The notes under the pieces were generated by a model. That model was not told the origin of the DNA. It saw only the letters and a program-made list of their open reading frames with translations, and did no database searches. From contig NZ_JADDKQ010000009.1 in assembly GCF_016464425.1 (NCBI RefSeq), positions 248,001 through 312,000 of the forward strand: DNA of 64,000 nt, in the 5' to 3' direction. This document shows positions 27,128-36,408 of this stretch, piece after piece; the first letter of the stretch is position 1; the number at the start of each line of letters is the position of its first letter. The position numbers were made by a program, and so were the translations under genes. The DNA comes from Actinotalea solisilvae (lineage in GTDB: Bacteria > Actinomycetota > Actinomycetes > Actinomycetales > Cellulomonadaceae).

Positions 27128-28146
27128 GGCTTCTTCTTCCCTTCCGTGAGCGCGCCCTCGGTGTCACGGCGCAGGACGTAGCGCTGGTAGACGAGTGCGA
27201 CGACCAGCGAGATGAGGAACAGCACGACGGCGACCGCGTTGCCGAAGCCGTAGTTCGCCGCGTTGCGACCGTTGACGACCATGTAGGTCGCCATGGTCGA
27301 CGTGCCCGCGGTCGCGGCCACGTACTGACCCCAGATGATGTAGACGAGGTCGAAGAGCTGGAGCGAGCCGATGATCGAGAGGAACGCCCAGATCCGGATG
27401 GTGGGGCCGAGCAGCGGGAGCGTGATGCGCCGCTGGATCTGCCAGTAGGACGCGCCGTCGATCGCGGCCGCCTCGAAGAGCTCCTCGGGGATGCTCTGGA
27501 GCCCCGCGAGGAAGAGGATCACCGCGAACCCGATGTACTTCCACGTGATGATGATCATGAGGGACCAGATCGCCACGTCGGGGTTCGCGAGCCAGTCCAG
27601 CGTCAGCGCGTCGAGCCCGATCCTCTCGAGCACCGCGTTGAACGCCCCGGTGGTGCGGAGCATGAGGCTCCAGCCGGTGCCGACGATCACCTCGGAGATG
27701 ACGTACGGGACGAAGATCAGCACCCGGACCAGCGAGCGTCCGCGCATCCGCTGGTTGAGGAGCAGCGCGAGCGCGATGGCCGCGGGTCCCTGCAGCACGA
27801 GCGACATCACGACGATGAAGCCGTTGTGCAGGAGCGCGTCGTGGAACGTGTCGTCCTGGAAGATCGCGAGGTAGTTGTCGAGGCCGACGAAGTCGGTGGG
27901 CGGGCCGAAGCCCTTCCACCGGTAGAAGCCGTAGTACGCGGCCATGATCACGGGGAAGATCACGAACGCGAGGAACATGATGACGGCGGGGCCCGTGAGG
28001 AGCGCGATCTCGCCGCGCTTGCGCCAGTCCGGGCCGCGGCGCGGCCGGCGGACCGGGGACGGTGCCGTGGTGGCACCGCCCCCGGCCCGGGAGGGACCCT
28101 CGGGCGACGTCGTGGTGAGCGTGTTCTCGCCCAGGGTGTCACTCAT
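27124..28146 (-). CDS. Carbohydrate ABC transporter permease (MalF type)
   Basis: 340 residues. A basic, Pro-rich N terminus of about 45 residues precedes six membrane spans, beginning LLTGPAVIMFLAFVIFPVIM. The EAA motif is EELFEAAAIDGASYWQIQRR followed by ITLPLLGP. It pairs with the MalG-type protein as the membrane channel of an oligosaccharide importer. The ATG at 28144-28146 lies 5 bases from the stop of the binding protein gene, so the three are one transcript. Confidence 0.95.
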   Translation of the reverse strand: MSDTLGENTLTTTSPEGPSRAGGGATTAPSPVRRPRRGPDWRKRGEIALLTGPAVIMFLAFVIFPVIMAAYYGFYRWKGFGPPTDFVGLDNYLAIFQDDTFHDALLHNGFIVVMSLVLQGPAAIALALLLNQRMRGRSLVRVLIFVPYVISEVIVGTGWSLMLRTTGAFNAVLERIGLDALTLDWLANPDVAIWSLMIIITWKYIGFAVILFLAGLQSIPEELFEAAAIDGASYWQIQRRITLPLLGPTIRIWAFLSIIGSLQLFDLVYIIWGQYVAATAGTSTMATYMVVNGRNAANYGFGNAVAVVLFLISLVVALVYQRYVLRRDTEGALTEGKKKP

Positions 28147-28151
28147 AGGTG

Positions 28152-29459
28152 TCAGCCCTTGGCCGCCGCGTCGTTGACCGCGGTCACGATGCCCTCGGGC
28201 GTGCCGTTGCCGGCCAGCATCTCGACGACACCGGCGTTGAGGGCGTTGCCCACGTTCTGGCCGAACTGCGTGTCGAGCCACACCTGGACGTACGCCGCCT
28301 CGTTGTACGCCGCGAGGACGTCGAGCAGCGCGGGGTCGGTCACGACGCCCTGGGCCTCCTGGCTCGCGGGCAGCGTGACGAACGCCTCGGCGTAGGCCTC
28401 CTGGCGCTCCTTCGACATGAAGAAGTTGAGGAAGGCCGCGCACTCCTCGGCGGGAGCCTGCGCGGAGCAGGAGTAGCCGTCGACGCCACCCATCATCGCG
28501 GTGGGGTCACCCTCGCCGTCCTCGACGGCCGGGAAGGGGAACCAGCCGAGGTCGGCCTTGGGCTGCTTGTCCGGCGTGAGGTCGGCGATGACGCCCGGGT
28601 TCCACGCGCCCATGAGCTCCATGGCGGCCTGGTCGTTGGCGAGCATGCCCGCCGACGAGGCGGCGCTGCCCTGCGCGTCCGTGGTGAGGAAGCCCTCGTT
28701 GAACGGCTGGGTCGACGCGAAGTCCTGGAGCTCCTGGGCCGCCTGGGTCCAGCAGTCGTCCTCGAACTGCACCGCGGCGCCGTCGGTCTCCATGGCCTCC
28801 TGCGAGCAGCTGCGCAGCGCGAAGAAGTAGTACCAGTGCGCCGCCGGCCAGGCGGCCTTGCCACCGAGCGCGATGGGGTCGACGTCGATCGCCTTGAGCT
28901 TGGCGACCGCGTCCTCGAGCTCGGCGATCGTCTCGGGCGTGCCCTCGATGCCGGCCTGCTCGAACATCGTCTTGTTGTAGTAGATGCCGCCCGGGAGGAC
29001 CGAGGTCGGCATGCCGTAGACCTTGCCGTCGATCGTGAACGCGTTGAGCGTGCCGCTGACCGCGGACTCGACCTCGGGGTCGATGAGGTCGGTGAGGTCG
29101 AGCGCCTGGCCCGCCTCGACGATGTCGGCGAGCTTGCCGCCGCCGCGCGCCATGAAGATGTCGGGCGCGTCGCCCGAGTTGAGCGCCGTCTGGAGCTTGC
29201 CGTCCATGTCCTCGTTCTGGATGGACTGGATCTCCACCGTGACGCCCGGGTTGGCCTCCTCGAACTGGGCCGCCGTCTCGTCCCAGTACTCCTTGCCCGG
29301 GCCCGTCGTCGAGTTGTGCCAGAACGTCAGCGTGACGTCCCCGCCCTCGCTCGACGAGCCGCCGTCGCCGCCGCCGGCGTCGCTGCCGCCGCTGCACGCG
29401 GCGAGGAGCGCGGTCGCCATCAGCACCGCGGTGGGTGCCAGGAGCTTGCGTGTCTTCAT
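28152..29459 (-). CDS. Extracellular sugar-binding lipoprotein of an ABC importer
   Basis: 435 residues. A lysine/arginine-led signal peptide ends in lipobox LLAAC (C22), then a Gly/Ser-rich linker and the family-1 solute-binding fold (VTLFWHNSTTGPGKEYWDE type start, AAWPAAHWYYFFALRS, GAWNPGVIADL). The position next to GH3 and GH43 enzymes and a LacI regulator predicts an oligosaccharide ligand such as xylo- or arabino-oligosaccharides. A strong promoter lies about 220 bases upstream, leaving a long 5' leader. Confidence 0.93.
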   Translation of the reverse strand: MKTRKLLAPTAVLMATALLAACSGGSDAGGGDGGSSSEGGDVTLTFWHNSTTGPGKEYWDETAAQFEEANPGVTVEIQSIQNEDMDGKLQTALNSGDAPDIFMARGGGKLADIVEAGQALDLTDLIDPEVESAVSGTLNAFTIDGKVYGMPTSVLPGGIYYNKTMFEQAGIEGTPETIAELEDAVAKLKAIDVDPIALGGKAAWPAAHWYYFFALRSCSQEAMETDGAAVQFEDDCWTQAAQELQDFASTQPFNEGFLTTDAQGSAASSAGMLANDQAAMELMGAWNPGVIADLTPDKQPKADLGWFPFPAVEDGEGDPTAMMGGVDGYSCSAQAPAEECAAFLNFFMSKERQEAYAEAFVTLPASQEAQGVVTDPALLDVLAAYNEAAYVQVWLDTQFGQNVGNALNAGVVEMLAGNGTPEGIVTAVNDAAAKG

Positions 29460-29685
29460 GAGTCGTCCTCTTCGTTGAGTGTGCCGGGGTGGGCGTTGTC
29501 CGCTCGCTCGGCTCGGGGAGCCGTGGGTGGGGCAGCGGTGCGGAGAATCAGGGCCGTCGGGGTTCGAGGCGGACGACCGCGGCATGCTCCGCGTCGGCCG
29601 TGCGGGGCCGTTCGGCTCCCGCGGTGGTCAGGACGACAGGTGTCCTCACCGGTGCTCCTCTCCCCGTCGACAGGCTGGCGGGCCG

Positions 29686-29715
29686 AGCATCGCAATTCTC
29701 GACCGGGTGTGTCAA
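29686..29715 (-). promoter_or_regulatory. Promoter of the sugar-uptake operon
   Basis: A perfect TTGACA -35 (29710-29715), an 18-bp spacer and GATGCT (29686-29691) on the minus strand. The start point would be near 29679, giving a leader of about 220 bases to the binding protein ATG. I see no gene in that leader (29460-29679). Confidence 0.65.
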
Positions 29716-29721
29716 CCGATA

Positions 29722-29737
29722 TCGATAACGTTATCGA
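29722..29737. promoter_or_regulatory. LacI-family operator
   Basis: A 16-bp perfect palindrome TCGATAACGTTATCGA with the central CG typical of LacI-family sites. It lies 7 bp upstream of the -35 of the sugar operon promoter and 5 bp before the -10 of the lacI gene, so one bound repressor could control both directions. Confidence 0.8.
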
Positions 29738-29742
29738 AACGC

Positions 29743-29748
29743 TATGCT
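29743..29748 (+). promoter_or_regulatory. -10 box of the lacI-type regulator gene (leaderless)
   Basis: TATGCT, 6 bases before the ATG at 29755, so the transcript probably begins at the start codon. The palindromic operator overlaps the spacer region, which predicts autoregulation. Confidence 0.55.
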
Positions 29749-29754
29749 CCCCCC

Positions 29755-30765
29755 ATGCAGCAGCGCAGCCGCGTGACGATCAACGACGTCGCGCGCACCG
29801 CCGGCGTCTCCGTCGCCACGGTGTCCAAGGTCATCAACGGCCGCTACGGGGTCGCGCTCGCGACGTCGGCCAAGGTCCAGGAGGTCATCGACGACCTCGG
29901 CTACGAGTCGAGCCTTGTCGCGCGGAGCCTGCGCAGCACCCGGACCAACGTCATCGGCGTCCTCGTCGCCGAGTTCGAGCCCTTCAGCACCGAGCTGCTC
30001 AAGGGCATCTCGCGCGCGATCGGCGGGACCGGCTACGAGCTCCTCGCCTACTCGGGCGGTGGGCGCGCGGGCGGCAACGTCGGCTGGGAGCGGCGCTACC
30101 TCTCGCGCCTGAGCGGCACGCTCATCGACGGCGCGATCCTCGTGACGCCCACCGTCGTCGACGCGGACAGCCACGTCCCCGTGGTCGCGGTCGACCCGCA
30201 CACCGGTCCGTCCGGGCTGCCCACCGTGGACTCGGACAACCTGCGCGGCGCGGTGCTCGCGACCGAGCACCTGCTCGCGCTCGGTCACCGCCGCATCGGC
30301 TTCCTGGGCGGCCGCACGGACCTCGAGTCGGCGAGGCTGCGCGAGGAGGGCTACCGCGCGGCCCTGCGCTCGGCCGGCATCCCGGTCGACGAGTCGCTCG
30401 TCCGGGTCGGTGGCTACCGGCCGGAGACCGCCGACCAGCCGGCGCACGAGCTCCTCACCATGCCGGACCGCCCGACGGCGATCTTCGCGGCCAACGACCT
30501 CTCGGCGATCCGGACGATGGAGGTCGCGCGCGAGCTGGGCATGACCGTGCCCGACGACGTCTCCGTGATCGGCTTCGACAACGTGCCCGAGTCCGCGACC
30601 ACGACTCCCCCGCTGACGACCATCAACCAGCCGATCCGCCGGATGGGCGAGGAGGCGCTGCGCCTGCTCGTCGGGCTCATGGACGACTCCGACGCCGTCG
30701 GCCGGGCCACGCACGTGACCCTGCCGACCGAGCTGGTCGAGCGGAGCTCCTGCCGCGCGCTGTAG
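29755..30765 (+). CDS. LacI-family transcriptional regulator
   Basis: 336 residues. The N-terminal helix-turn-helix VTINDVARTAGVSVATVSKV is followed by the hinge helix SLVARSLRS, then a periplasmic-binding-like effector domain (NVIGVLVAEFEPF; LALGHRRIGFLGGRTDLESARLREEGY; DVSVIGFDNVP). It is divergent from the oligosaccharide importer/hydrolase operon, with a palindromic operator between them. The likely role is repression relieved by an intracellular sugar released by GH3/GH43. The start at 29755 fits both the HTH position and the -10 spacing. Confidence 0.93.
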   Translation: MQQRSRVTINDVARTAGVSVATVSKVINGRYGVALATSAKVQEVIDDLGYESSLVARSLRSTRTNVIGVLVAEFEPFSTELLKGISRAIGGTGYELLAYSGGGRAGGNVGWERRYLSRLSGTLIDGAILVTPTVVDADSHVPVVAVDPHTGPSGLPTVDSDNLRGAVLATEHLLALGHRRIGFLGGRTDLESARLREEGYRAALRSAGIPVDESLVRVGGYRPETADQPAHELLTMPDRPTAIFAANDLSAIRTMEVARELGMTVPDDVSVIGFDNVPESATTTPPLTTINQPIRRMGEEALRLLVGLMDDSDAVGRATHVTLPTELVERSSCRAL

Positions 30766-30806
30766 GCCGGGAGCGCGGCTCGACGGGCCACGGAGCGGCC
30801 GGCGGC

Positions 30807-32327
30807 TCAGGTCGCGACGGGCGTGGCAACCTGCTCCTCGCCCTCGCGGATGTGCCTCGTGACCCACGGGGCGAGCGCGAGGAGGACGAGCCCCGCCGCG
30901 ACCGCGACGGCACCCGTGCCGCCGAAGAACGTCGCCTCGTCCACGCCCTGGGTCGCGGTGATGACCTGGGCCGTGATGGCGTTGCCCGCCGCGGGCGCGA
31001 GGAACCACAGCGCCATCGCCTGGCTGCGGAAGGCGGCCGGCGCGAGCAGCGTCGTGGCCGCGAGCCCGACGGGCGACAGGAACAGCTCGCCGAGCGTCTG
31101 GATGACGTAGACGAGCGCCAGCACCCACGCGGGCGAGCGGCCGTCGGGCCCGGCCGCCGCGGCGGCGGCCGCGAGCACGAGGAAGCTCACGCCGGCGAGC
31201 GAGAGCCCGATCGCGAACTTCACCGCGGTCGCGGGCCGGTCGTCCAGCTTCACCCACATCCACGCGAACACGGGCGCGAGGAGCACGATCGCCGCGGGGT
31301 TGATGGACTGGAACAGCTCGGGCCGGATCGTCAGCCCGAGCACCTCGAGCTCCGTCCGGTCCGCCGCGTAGGCCGCCATCGTGCTCGCGGCCTGCTCGAA
31401 GATCATCCAGAAGAGCATCGCCGCCACGAACAGCGGGACGTACGCCGCGAGCCGCGACCGCTCGGGCGCGGTGACGCGCGGCGAGCGGAACATGACGACG
31501 AAGTACGCCACGGGCGCGGCGAACGCGAGCAGGCTCATCGTGTCGATGAACACGCCGACGCCGCCCTCGCCCGACCACAGGCGCGCGACGAGCACCGCGA
31601 CGGCGACCGCCGCGACGACCATCGCGCCACCGCGGACGAGCGCGGGCCGCTCCTCGCGGCGCACGGGGTTGGGCACCGTGTCCCCCGCGCCGCCGAGCAG
31701 CCGGCGTCCCGCGACGAAGAAGCCGAGGGCCACCGCCATGCCGACCGCCGCGACGGCGAAGCCGGCGTGGTACCCGGCCCACGCGCGCGCGGCCCCCACG
31801 AGGATCGGCGCTGCGAGGGAGCCGATGTTGATGCCCATGTAGAAGATCGAGAAGGCGGAGTCGCGCCGCGGGTCGTGGCGCGGGTAGAGCTCGCCGACCA
31901 TGCTCGACACGTTGGGCTTGAGCAGGCCGGTGCCGATCGCCACGAGCGCGATGCCGACGTAGGACAGCGGCGCGCTGGGGATCGCGAGCGCCACGTGCCC
32001 GGCCGCGATGACGACGCCGCCGTGGAGCGTCGAGCGCCGGGAGCCGAGCACGCGGTCCGCGAGCCACCCGCCGACCACCGACAGCAGGTAGACCGAGGTG
32101 CCGTAGATGGCGACGAGCGCCGCGCCCGTGCCCTCGTCGACGCCCAGACCGCCGTCGGCGACGGAGTCCGTGAGGTAGTACAGGAGGATCGCGCGCATGC
32201 CGTAGTAGCTGAACCGCTCCCACAGCTCCGTGGTGAAGAGGGTCATCAGCCCCAGCGGGTGGCCGAAGAAGGTCCGGCCGCCGGGCACGGTCGCCGCGTC
32301 GGTGGTCTGCTCACGCATGATCCCCAT
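30807..32327 (-). CDS. POT (PTR2) family proton-coupled peptide transporter
   Basis: 506 residues, about 14 membrane spans. The family signatures are clear: the proton-coupling motif ELWERFSYYGMRAILLYY (ExxERFxYYG), GGWLADRVLGSRRS after the second span, and FSIFYMGINIGSLAAP in span 5. Such proteins import di- and tripeptides. Several starts are possible (GTG 32342, ATG 32327, ATG 32318); 32327 is a compromise, since no strong ribosome-binding site decides. It converges with the LacI regulator gene (41 bases apart). Confidence 0.92.
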   Translation of the reverse strand: MGIMREQTTDAATVPGGRTFFGHPLGLMTLFTTELWERFSYYGMRAILLYYLTDSVADGGLGVDEGTGAALVAIYGTSVYLLSVVGGWLADRVLGSRRSTLHGGVVIAAGHVALAIPSAPLSYVGIALVAIGTGLLKPNVSSMVGELYPRHDPRRDSAFSIFYMGINIGSLAAPILVGAARAWAGYHAGFAVAAVGMAVALGFFVAGRRLLGGAGDTVPNPVRREERPALVRGGAMVVAAVAVAVLVARLWSGEGGVGVFIDTMSLLAFAAPVAYFVVMFRSPRVTAPERSRLAAYVPLFVAAMLFWMIFEQAASTMAAYAADRTELEVLGLTIRPELFQSINPAAIVLLAPVFAWMWVKLDDRPATAVKFAIGLSLAGVSFLVLAAAAAAAGPDGRSPAWVLALVYVIQTLGELFLSPVGLAATTLLAPAAFRSQAMALWFLAPAAGNAITAQVITATQGVDEATFFGGTGAVAVAAGLVLLALAPWVTRHIREGEEQVATPVAT

Positions 32328-32411
32328 CGTGCGCCCGCGCACACGCCCCGTCCGCCACGAAGGTCCCGGCCGAGCAGGGCGCCGTGACGGACGTCACGGC
32401 GCGACGGCGCC

Positions 32412-33356
32412 TCAGGTCCGCGCGACGACGTTCTCGGGCTCGAGGCCCGCGGCCAGGCGCGTGAGCTGGCGGCGCAGGAGCCGCACGACGCGCGGCGTGG
32501 TCGCGTCGGTCCAGCCGCCCACGTGGGGCGTCACGAGGGCGCCCGGCGCCGTCCAGAGCGGGTGGCCCGGCGGCAGGGGTTCGGGGTCGGTGACGTCGAG
32601 CGCGGCCCGCAGCCGTCCGCGCTCGAGCTCGGCGACGAGCGCGTCGGTGTCGACCACCCGGCCGCGGCCCACGTTGACGAGGAGCGCGCCGTCGCGCATC
32701 CGCGCGAGGAACGCGGCGTCCACCAGCCGCTCGGTCTCGTCCGTCAGCGGCGTCACGAGCACGACGACGTCGACGTCCGGCAGGAGCTCGGGGAGCTCGT
32801 CGACGCCGTGCACCACGACGCCGTCCTCGACCCGGGCCGTGCGCGCGACCATGACGACGTCGGTCTCGAACGCCTCGAGGCGGCGACGGATCGCCGAGCC
32901 GATCGATCCCGCCCCGACGACGAGGACGCGCCGGTCGGCCAACGACGACCGCGCCCGAGGCTCCCACGCGTGGCGCGTCATCGCCCGGGCCGCCTCGTCG
33001 ATCCCGCGCTGCGCCGCGAGCACGAGGCCGAGCGCGAGCTCGGCCGTCCCGTCGTCGTGCACGCCGCGGCCGTTGCAGAGGAGCACTCCCGCCGGCAGGT
33101 GGGGCAGCGCGTGCTCGTACCCCGCGCTCGTGAGGTGCACGACGCGCAGCCCGGGCACCGCCGCGAGACGGCGCCACGCCTCCTCCGCCAGCGAGGAGTT
33201 CGGCAGCACGACGACGACGTCGTCGCCCGCCGCCGGGGCGTCCCCGGCCGGCAGGTCGGACTGGACGTCCCAGACGACGAGCCGGACGCCCGGGGGCACC
33301 TCATGAGCGGTCAGGCCGTCGCGGACCTCGGTGCTCGGTACGGTCACGGTCAGCAT
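32412..33356 (-). CDS. D-isomer-specific 2-hydroxyacid dehydrogenase
   Basis: 314 residues. The NAD domain contains RRVLVVGAGSIGSAIRRRLEAF; catalytic residues are visible as Arg in LVNVGRGRVVDTDAL, Glu in DVTDPEPLP and His in TPHVGGWTD. It probably reduces a 2-oxoacid or glyoxylate-type compound; substrate unknown. The ATG at 33354-33356 was chosen because the open frame upstream is unconserved. It is followed at 84 bases by the POT transporter gene on the same strand. Confidence 0.88.
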   Translation of the reverse strand: MLTVTVPSTEVRDGLTAHEVPPGVRLVVWDVQSDLPAGDAPAAGDDVVVVLPNSSLAEEAWRRLAAVPGLRVVHLTSAGYEHALPHLPAGVLLCNGRGVHDDGTAELALGLVLAAQRGIDEAARAMTRHAWEPRARSSLADRRVLVVGAGSIGSAIRRRLEAFETDVVMVARTARVEDGVVVHGVDELPELLPDVDVVVLVTPLTDETERLVDAAFLARMRDGALLVNVGRGRVVDTDALVAELERGRLRAALDVTDPEPLPPGHPLWTAPGALVTPHVGGWTDATTPRVVRLLRRQLTRLAAGLEPENVVART

Positions 33357-33457
33357 GCGGTGCGGTCTCCTCGCGTCGGCGGCAGGCGTCGGGGGCAGTG
33401 CGGTCGGGGGCAGGGCGGTCGGCGGCAGGGCCCGTCGTCCCGGGCGCCGGACCAGCC

Positions 33458-33817
33458 TCACACGCCGACCCCGAGGAGCGCCGCCCCGGTGCCCAGCGCG
33501 GCGAGCGCCGCGGCGAGCACCGCGCACGCGGCGAGGGGCGGTGCCGTGCGGCCGGGCGGCCGACGGCGGCGCAGGAGCCAGGCGGCGCCGCCCAGGCCGA
33601 GCGCGGCGGCGAGGGCGCCGACGACGGCGACGGCGGCGGTCCCCGGCGCGGCGGGCGCCGACCCGGCCCCGTCCACGGGAACGAGGAGCCGGGCCCAGCC
33701 GCCCGCGACGACCAGCCCCGCACCCGCCGTCGTCAGTGCGGTGCGCCGCCACGCGAGCACCGTGCGCTCGCGCTGGAGGCCCGGGTCGCCGTCGAGCGGC
33801 GCGCCCGCCGTGCTCAC
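33458..33817 (-). CDS. DUF202 membrane protein
   Basis: 119 residues. The soluble N terminus carries the DUF202 signature LQRERTVLAWRRTALTTAG, which runs into the first of three membrane segments, with a basic loop RRRRPPGRTA before the third. Function in the family is unsettled. It follows the other DUF202 gene by 13 bases on the same strand, so the two are probably co-transcribed and may form a hetero-oligomer. Confidence 0.8.
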   Translation of the reverse strand: MSTAGAPLDGDPGLQRERTVLAWRRTALTTAGAGLVVAGGWARLLVPVDGAGSAPAAPGTAAVAVVGALAAALGLGGAAWLLRRRRPPGRTAPPLAACAVLAAALAALGTGAALLGVGV

Positions 33818-33830
33818 CGGACCACCCCGC

Positions 33831-34244
33831 TCACCCGAGCGCCGCGACCGCGTACCCCGCGAGCACCGCCGCAGCGAGGACGACGCCCGCCACGAGCACG
33901 GGGAGCGCGCGCGGCGGCGGCAGGGAGTCGCCCCGGCGCAGCGCCCGCTCGGCCGCCCGCCAGCCGAGCTGCGCGCTCACGGCCGTGGCGCCGCCGAGCA
34001 CGCAGAGCGCGGCGGCGACGACGTCGAGCAGCGCCGGCAGGCCCGCCGCGGTCGCGACGGACGTGAGCGCGACGCCGCCGGCCACGAGCGCGAGACCCGT
34101 GCGCACCCAGGCCAGGGCCGTGCGCTCGTTGGCGAGGCTGAACCGCGGGTCGGGGTCCGAGCCGACGCCGTAGACGGAGGCGGGGCGCCGCGGCGCGCCG
34201 GGCGGGTGCGGACGCTCCGGGGTCGCGGCCGGCTCCGGGGTCAC
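33831..34244 (-). CDS. DUF202 (YidH-type) membrane protein
   Basis: 137 residues from a GTG at 34242-34244. A Pro/Glu/Ala-rich soluble N terminus is followed by FSLANERTALAWVRTGLALVAGG, the YidH/DUF202 signature, and three membrane segments with RAAERALRRGDSLPPPRALP between the second and third. The GTG was preferred because earlier codons overlap the upstream acetyltransferase gene; the start is not certain. It forms a tandem pair with the shorter DUF202 protein. Confidence 0.75.
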   Translation of the reverse strand: MTPEPAATPERPHPPGAPRRPASVYGVGSDPDPRFSLANERTALAWVRTGLALVAGGVALTSVATAAGLPALLDVVAAALCVLGGATAVSAQLGWRAAERALRRGDSLPPPRALPVLVAGVVLAAAVLAGYAVAALG

Positions 34245-34251
34245 GGCAGGC

Positions 34252-34890
34252 TCAGTGGTCGTCGGCCCGGTGCGCGCGGCGCTCGGCCTCGGCCGTCCGA
34301 GCCGCCTCGGACTCCGCCGCCCGGCGCGCGGCGTCGGCGGCGCGAGCCGCGCGGTGGTCGTCCTCGAGCACGGCCATGAGGATGACGTCGCACCAGAACT
34401 CACCGTCGCGGTGCGCCTCGCGCAGGCGGCCCTCCTCGACGAAGCCGAGGCTCTCGTAGAGCATCCGCGCGCGCGGGTTGATGCTCAGCACGTCGAGGGC
34501 GACGCGGTGCAGCCCGAGGCCCTCCGGGGCGTCCGCGAACGCGTGGTCGAGCACCATGTCGATGGCCTCGCCGCCGAAGCCGCGCCCGCGCTGGCCCGGG
34601 CGCAGCGCGAGGCGCAGGTTGGCGCTGCGGGAGTGGTCGTCGACCTCGTTGAGCACGATCTCGCCGAGGTACTCGTCCCCGCCGTGCGTGATCGCCCAGT
34701 CGTACCGGCCCTCGCGCGCGGCGACGGTCGCGCACCAGTCGTCGACCTGCGCGCGCGTGAAGGTCGCCGTCGTGCCCGTCATGCGCATGCCCTCGGGGTC
34801 GTCGAGCATCTGCCACATGTGCTCGGCGTCCTGCGGCCCGATCGGCCGCAGGCGCACGAGCTCGCCCTCGAGGACGGGGGTGGCCGCCAC
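34252..34890 (-). CDS. RimJ/RimL-like GNAT N-acetyltransferase
   Basis: 212 residues. GELVRLRPIGPQDAEHMWQML begins the fold, the acetyl-CoA loop is PGQRGRGFGGEAIDMVL, and LDVLSINPRARMLYESLGFVEEG is the typical C-terminal part. After residue 170 there is an Arg/Ala/Glu-rich helical tail that family members lack and that may be a disordered or interaction segment. It lies 3 bases downstream of gatB on the same strand, so it is likely read with the gatCAB operon. Confidence 0.87.
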   Translation of the reverse strand: MAATPVLEGELVRLRPIGPQDAEHMWQMLDDPEGMRMTGTTATFTRAQVDDWCATVAAREGRYDWAITHGGDEYLGEIVLNEVDDHSRSANLRLALRPGQRGRGFGGEAIDMVLDHAFADAPEGLGLHRVALDVLSINPRARMLYESLGFVEEGRLREAHRDGEFWCDVILMAVLEDDHRAARAADAARRAAESEAARTAEAERRAHRADDH

Positions 34891-34893
34891 GGC

Positions 34894-36408
34894 TCAGCCC
34901 TGGCCGACGCGCTCGAGGACGATCGCGCGCACCCGGGCGGCGTCCGCCTGACCGCGCGTGGCCTTCATGACGGCGCCGATGATCGCGCCGACCGGCCCGA
35001 GGTTGCCTCCGCGGATCTTGTCGACGACGTCGGGCTGGGCGGCGAGCGCCTCGTCGACGGCCGCCACGAGGGCGCCGTCGTCCGAGACGACCTCGAGACC
35101 GCGCGCGACGACGACCTGCTCGGGCGAGCCCTCGCCCGCGAGCACGCCCGCGAGCACCTGGCGCGCGAGCTTGTCGTTGATCCGGCCCGCGTCGACGAGG
35201 CCCTGGAGCTCGCCGATCTGCTCGGGCGTCACGGGCAGGTCGCCGAGGTCGACGCCCTCGGCCTTGGCGGTCCGGGCGAGCTCGCCCATCCACCACTTGC
35301 GGGCCGCGGCGGGCGCCGCACCCGCGGCGACGGTCGCCTCGATGAGCTCGACCGCACCCGCGTTGACGACGTCCCGCATCTCGGCGTCGGCGTAGCCCCA
35401 CTCGCCCTGGAGGCGGCGACGGCGCGCCACCGGCGCCTCAGGCAGCGACGCGCGGATCTCCTCGACCCAGGCGCGGCTCGGCGCGACGGGCACGAGGTCC
35501 GGCTCGGGGAAGTACCGGTAGTCCTCCGCGTCGGACTTCACGCGGCCCGACGTCGTGACGCCCGTGTCCTCGTGCCAGTGCCGGGTCTCCTGGACGACCG
35601 TGCCGCCCGCGTCGAGCACGCCCGCCTGGCGGGACACCTCGTACCGGACCGCGCGCTCGACCGACCGGAAGCTGTTGACGTTCTTCGTCTCGGTGCGCGT
35701 GCCGAGCGGCGACTCCGGCGTCGGGCGCAGCGAGACGTTGACGTCCGCGCGGACGTTCCCGCGCTCCATCCGGGCCTCCGAGACCCCGAGGCCGCGGAAG
35801 ATGTCCCGCAGCGTCTGGACGTACGCGCGCGCCACCTCGGGGGCGCGCTCACCGACGCCCGTGATGGGGCGCGTGACGATCTCCACGAGCGGGATGCCGG
35901 CGCGGTTGTAGTCGACGAGCGAGTACTCGGCGCCGTGGATGCGCCCGGTCGCCCCGCCCACGTGGGTGTTCTTGCCCGCGTCCTCCTCCATGTGCGCGCG
36001 CTCGATCTCGACGCGCACCACGGTGCCGTCCTCGAGCTCGACGTCGAGGTACCCGTCGAAGGCGATGGGCTCGTCGTACTGCGAGGTCTGGAAGTTCTTC
36101 GGGACGTCCGGGTAGAAGTAGTTCTTCCGCGCGAACCGGCACAGCTCGGCGATCTCGCAGTTGAGCGCGAGGCCGATCTTGATCGCCGACTCGACCGCGG
36201 TCCGGTTGAGCACGGGCAGCGAGCCGGGCAGGCCGAGCGAGGTGGGCGTCACCTGGGTGTTGGGGTCCGCGCCGAACTCCGTCGGCGCGCCGTCGAACAT
36301 CTTGGTCGCGGTGCCGAGCTCGACGTGGACCTCGATGCCGATGACCGGGTCGTACCGGTCGACGGCGTCGTCGTAGTCCACGAGGGCGGTGGTGGCGGTG
36401 GCGCTCAT
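34894..36408 (-). CDS. gatB: Asp-tRNA(Asn)/Glu-tRNA(Gln) amidotransferase subunit B
   Basis: 504 residues. It binds the misacylated tRNA and carries out the kinase step of transamidation. Family motifs: [20 protein letters not shown] at the start, [49 protein letters not shown], and the C-terminal YqeY-like domain [16 protein letters not shown]. The ATG overlaps the gatA stop (ATGA). It is part of gatC-gatA-gatB, which supplies Gln-tRNA (and possibly Asn-tRNA). Confidence 0.97.
   Translation of the reverse strand: MSATATTALVDYDDAVDRYDPVIGIEVHVELGTATKMFDGAPTEFGADPNTQVTPTSLGLPGSLPVLNRTAVESAIKIGLALNCEIAELCRFARKNYFYPDVPKNFQTSQYDEPIAFDGYLDVELEDGTVVRVEIERAHMEEDAGKNTHVGGATGRIHGAEYSLVDYNRAGIPLVEIVTRPITGVGERAPEVARAYVQTLRDIFRGLGVSEARMERGNVRADVNVSLRPTPESPLGTRTETKNVNSFRSVERAVRYEVSRQAGVLDAGGTVVQETRHWHEDTGVTTSGRVKSDAEDYRYFPEPDLVPVAPSRAWVEEIRASLPEAPVARRRRLQGEWGYADAEMRDVVNAGAVELIEATVAAGAAPAAARKWWMGELARTAKAEGVDLGDLPVTPEQIGELQGLVDAGRINDKLARQVLAGVLAGEGSPEQVVVARGLEVVSDDGALVAAVDEALAAQPDVVDKIRGGNLGPVGAIIGAVMKATRGQADAARVRAIVLERVGQG

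Noticed and set aside
28149..32387. A 1412-codon open frame on the plus strand
   Set aside because: It is antisense to the sugar-binding protein and the POT transporter and runs across the lacI gene in another frame. The translation is Arg/Ala/Asp-rich low complexity, the usual shadow of G/C third positions.
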